This document shows positions 61,335 through 64,000 of a DNA stretch of 64,000 nucleotides, piece after piece. Made by a program: the position numbers and the translations under genes. The notes under the pieces were generated by a model. That model saw nothing but the letters and a program-made list of their open reading frames with translations, did not search any database and was not told the origin of the DNA. Each line of letters opens with the position of its first letter. Position 1 is the stretch's first letter. The DNA is from Staphylococcus condimenti (GTDB lineage Bacteria > Bacillota > Bacilli > Staphylococcales > Staphylococcaceae): assembly GCF_001618885.1 (NCBI RefSeq), contig NZ_CP015114.1, positions 868,001 to 932,000 of the forward strand, given 5' to 3'.

Positions 61335-62335
61335 TTAACATTAACCAAAATGAAAGTCCTATCCCTGCTTTGACGCAAGAAGAGATCATAAATATAGTGA
61401 GCACTTCTGATTTCAAAGTATATCCAGAGGGACAATATCATGATTTTTTACAAGCTTATGCTGATTACTATAATTTAAACGTCAACCAGGTTTTAGCAGC
61501 GAATGGATCAGATGAATGGATTCAAAAATGTATGCTCACATTACCTAAAGGACCTGTTCTTGCGTTGAATCCGGACTTCGTGATGTATACAGAGTTTGCA
61601 CAACAAACTGACCGCCCTATCGAATATGTAGAAAGCGATGAAAACTTCCAATTTTCACTTGATACAATACTCTCACGAATCGAAGAAGTACAGCCTGCTT
61701 TCTTCATCATGAGTGTGCCGCATAATCCGACTGGCGTACAGTATCCTACAGAGTTTTTACTCGCAATTAGCGATAAATTGAAAAGTATAGGAAGCTATTT
61801 TGTTTTGGATGAGGCATATATTGAATTCGGAAAAACAATTGACATTCCGCTTCAATCCCATCTCATCATCATGAAAACACTAAGTAAAGCTTTTGCTTTA
61901 GCAGGATTGCGTATCGGTATCGTCATTTCAACACCAGAAACAATAAAGCAGCTTAATCGACTTGCACACCCCTATCCAATGAGCACTTTATCTTTGCGTC
62001 TCGCTGAAGCACTTTTCAAAGACCAAAAACGTGTCAAACAATTAATTGCTGAACAACGTTTCTTGTGCCGTAAATTACAAGATATTTTCAACCAATATGT
62101 TGCCGATAAAATTACAATCATTCCTTCACAAGCTAATTTTGTATTCACATATGGCAAACATGCGCGTGAACTAGGTGAATATGTCAAAGCACATGGCTTC
62201 TTGCCTCGTATTTATAAAGAACCTTTATTATCAGAAGCTGTACGTTATTCTATCGCAACAGAACAAGAACTCGATCAATTGGAAATGATTGTAAAAGAAT
62301 GGAGTGATCAATTTGAATTACAAAAAACAACGTAA
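61331..62335 (+). CDS. hisC: Histidinol-phosphate aminotransferase
   Basis: 334 aa, ATG at 61331 (4-base overlap with hisD). [12 protein letters not shown]-terminus, SVPHNPTGVQYP, FVLDEAYIEF, PLP-Lys in MKTLSKAFALAGLRIG and RYSIATEQE. Converts imidazole-acetol phosphate to histidinol phosphate. Slightly short compared with the usual about 350 residues but normal for staphylococci. Confidence 0.93.
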   Translation: MININQNESPIPALTQEEIINIVSTSDFKVYPEGQYHDFLQAYADYYNLNVNQVLAANGSDEWIQKCMLTLPKGPVLALNPDFVMYTEFAQQTDRPIEYVESDENFQFSLDTILSRIEEVQPAFFIMSVPHNPTGVQYPTEFLLAISDKLKSIGSYFVLDEAYIEFGKTIDIPLQSHLIIMKTLSKAFALAGLRIGIVISTPETIKQLNRLAHPYPMSTLSLRLAEALFKDQKRVKQLIAEQRFLCRKLQDIFNQYVADKITIIPSQANFVFTYGKHARELGEYVKAHGFLPRIYKEPLLSEAVRYSIATEQELDQLEMIVKEWSDQFELQKTT

Positions 62336-62894
62336 AACAAAAGAAACATCAATCGATATTGTCATGAACTTGAACAACAATCAAGAATCCTCAATCAATA
62401 CAGGTGTCGGTTTTCTTGATCACATGCTGACATTATTCAGTTTCCATAGCGGTATCCATCTGCAAATCAACGTACAAGGCGATACTGAAGTAGATGACCA
62501 CCATACAACAGAAGACATTGGCATTGTATTGGGCCAACTCCTCTTAGAAGCTATCAAAGGTAAACAATCTTTTACACGCTATGGCACTTTCTATATTCCG
62601 ATGGATGAGACATTAGCACGTGTCGTAACAGACATCAGCGGTCGCCCGTACCTTTCATTTAATGCTGAATTTTCTAAAGAAAAGGTAGGCACTTTCGATA
62701 CTGAACTTGTCGAAGAATTTTTCCGAGGGCTCGTAATTAACGCTCGATTAACGACACACATCGATTTAATCCGCGGAGGTAATACACATCATGAAATCGA
62801 AGCGATTTTCAAAGCATTTGCTAGAAGTTTAAAAATCGCATTATCCAATGATGGCACAACAGGTGTCCCTTCTTCGAAAGGCGTGATTGAATGA
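62313..62894 (+). CDS. hisB: Imidazoleglycerol-phosphate dehydratase
   Basis: 193 aa from TTG 62313: GGAG lies 8 bases upstream and the resulting MNYKKQRKTKETS matches family N-termini; GTG 62304 is an alternative. Metal-binding repeats GVGFLDHMLTLFSFHSG, DDHHTTEDIGIVLGQ, THIDLIRGGNTHHEIEAIFK are intact. Monofunctional. Overlaps hisC by 23 bases. Confidence 0.92.
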   Translation: MNYKKQRKTKETSIDIVMNLNNNQESSINTGVGFLDHMLTLFSFHSGIHLQINVQGDTEVDDHHTTEDIGIVLGQLLLEAIKGKQSFTRYGTFYIPMDETLARVVTDISGRPYLSFNAEFSKEKVGTFDTELVEEFFRGLVINARLTTHIDLIRGGNTHHEIEAIFKAFARSLKIALSNDGTTGVPSSKGVIE

Positions 62895-63472
62895 TAGCAA
62901 TCGTTGATTATGGCGTGGGTAATATCAAAAATGTTGAACGTGCAATTCATCACCTGGGCTATGAAACAGCTTTGACAAATGACCCTGAGGTTATTCGTTC
63001 AAGCTCTCATATCGTATTGCCAGGAGTCGGTCATTTTAAAGATGCCATGCAAGCACTTAAAGGTTCAGGTTTAGATAAAATTTTAATTGAATTGCAAAAT
63101 GACAAACCCTTTATCGGTATATGTCTCGGCATGCAGTTGATGTTCAATCATAGTGCAGAAGGAGATACAAATGGCCTCGGCATGATAAATGGTGAAGTCG
63201 TACCTATCAAAACAGATTATCCAGTCCCCCACCTTGGTTGGAACAATTTAGAAAGTAAACATCCTTTACTCAATCAAGATGTTTACTTTATCCATTCTTA
63301 TTATGTTCAAACAGATGCACCGATTGTAGCCACAGCAGATTACGGTTTACCTATAACCGCGATTGTACAATCTGGTAATAAAATCGGCATTCAATTTCAT
63401 CCTGAGAAAAGCGGCGACTACGGTTTGGAAATTTTAAATCAAGCATTGAAAGGTGGTTTTATTCATGATTGA
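62891..63472 (+). CDS. hisH: Imidazole glycerol phosphate synthase, glutaminase subunit
   Basis: 193 aa, ATG 62891 (ATGA overlap with hisB). Class I glutaminase triad: Cys in [12 protein letters not shown], His and Glu in [15 protein letters not shown]-terminal [20 protein letters not shown]. Supplies ammonia to HisF (expected just beyond the window). Confidence 0.94.
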   Translation: MIAIVDYGVGNIKNVERAIHHLGYETALTNDPEVIRSSSHIVLPGVGHFKDAMQALKGSGLDKILIELQNDKPFIGICLGMQLMFNHSAEGDTNGLGMINGEVVPIKTDYPVPHLGWNNLESKHPLLNQDVYFIHSYYVQTDAPIVATADYGLPITAIVQSGNKIGIQFHPEKSGDYGLEILNQALKGGFIHD

Positions 63473-64000
63473 AGTATGGCCGGCAATCGATCTTATTGAC
63501 TCTACAAGTGTGAGATTAACCGAAGGCGATTACGAGACAAAAGAAGCAATGTCACGTACAGCAGAAGAAGCTATTGAATTTTACAGTCAATATGACTGCG
63601 TCACACGAATCCATGTCATTGATTTAATTGCTGCAAAACAGCAAACGTCTTTAGAAACGGATTACATCGAACAACTTGTCGGATTAACGCAATTACTTTT
63701 GAAGTTGGCGGCGGCATCCGTACACTTGAAACAATTAAAACTTATTTTGAAATAGGCATTCAAAACGTCATTATAGGAACTAAAGGCATCCAAGATCCTA
63801 AATGGCTGAAAACTGTTGCAGAGAAATACCCTGGACGTATTTATATCTCTGTAGATGCCTACATCGATGAAATTAAAGTCAACGGGTGGTTGGAAGATAC
63901 TGGATTGAATTTGTTTGATTATGTTCAACAAATTGATAGTGCACCTTTAGGCGGTATTATTTATACCGATATTTCTAAAGACGGAAAATTAGAAGGTCCT
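63465..64000 (+). pseudogene. hisA: hisA (ProFAR isomerase), apparent frameshift, cut by window end
   Basis: Starts ATG 63465 inside the hisH end. Frame 1 gives [20 protein letters not shown] to [10 protein letters not shown], then turns into unrelated residues and stops at 63755. The continuation [64 protein letters not shown] is found in another frame. One missing base near 63689-63692 would restore [11 protein letters not shown]. HisA isomerises ProFAR to PRFAR. Either a real mutation making a histidine auxotroph or a sequencing error; the rest lies outside the window. Confidence 0.85.

Noticed and set aside
63453..63755. A separate 100-aa gene at the hisA position
   Set aside because: Its N-terminal part is HisA; the C-terminal part is out-of-frame translation after the frameshift.

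Overview
The window is low-GC Gram-positive DNA and reads as the chromosome of a coagulase-negative Staphylococcus. The order fmtA, lcpB, DUF2538-like gene, GNAT, atl, MarR gene, acyltransferase, aminotransferase, menBHDF/menA, TM2 gene, lplA, comK follows the S. aureus backbone as I remember it. Species is not assigned; the S. simulans/S. carnosus group is only a guess. No rRNA, CRISPR array, insertion sequence or complete attachment site was seen.

Region 1 (about 1-28.8 kb, all minus strand) is the right part of a siphovirus prophage. Read in its own direction it runs from an early/middle cassette of small genes (28.6-23.4 kb, ending in a RinA-like late activator), through terminase, portal and head genes (22.5-16 kb), tail genes with tape measure, Dit and Tal (16-8.3 kb), to a baseplate/receptor cassette with an S74-chaperone fibre, two BppU paralogues and a virion-associated peptidoglycan hydrolase (8.3-0.1 kb). 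Integrase, repressor and replication genes are absent from the end visible here. That end stops abruptly inside a host lactose PTS gene: the first about 160 codons of lacE are fused in frame to the last about 73 codons of a phage rusA. A second rusA (23950-24366) carries an in-frame stop. The surviving phage middle operon therefore lies directly downstream of the lacF promoter and its LacR-type operator repeats.

Region 2 (29-41 kb) holds lacF, a PepSY lipoprotein and a cell-envelope cluster: FmtA-like esterase, phosphoglucomutase PgcA, LCP ligase, DUF2538-like protein, acetyltransferase and the bifunctional autolysin Atl with long Ala/Thr/Lys/Gln-rich repeats.

Region 3 (41-55 kb) holds two MarR-family regulators, a membrane acyltransferase, a class-I aminotransferase, the menaquinone genes (menF-D-H-B opposite menA), small membrane and hypothetical genes, lipoate ligase, an IDEAL-domain protein and ComK.

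Region 4 (55.2-64 kb) has tRNA-Asn and tRNA-Ser, a small membrane protein, a degraded stretch, an autoinhibited-type Fic protein, a divergent TetR/alpha-beta-hydrolase pair and the histidine operon hisZGDCBHA. hisA is broken by an apparent 1-nt frameshift and runs off the window. Names rest on motif and synteny recognition from memory; no database search was run.
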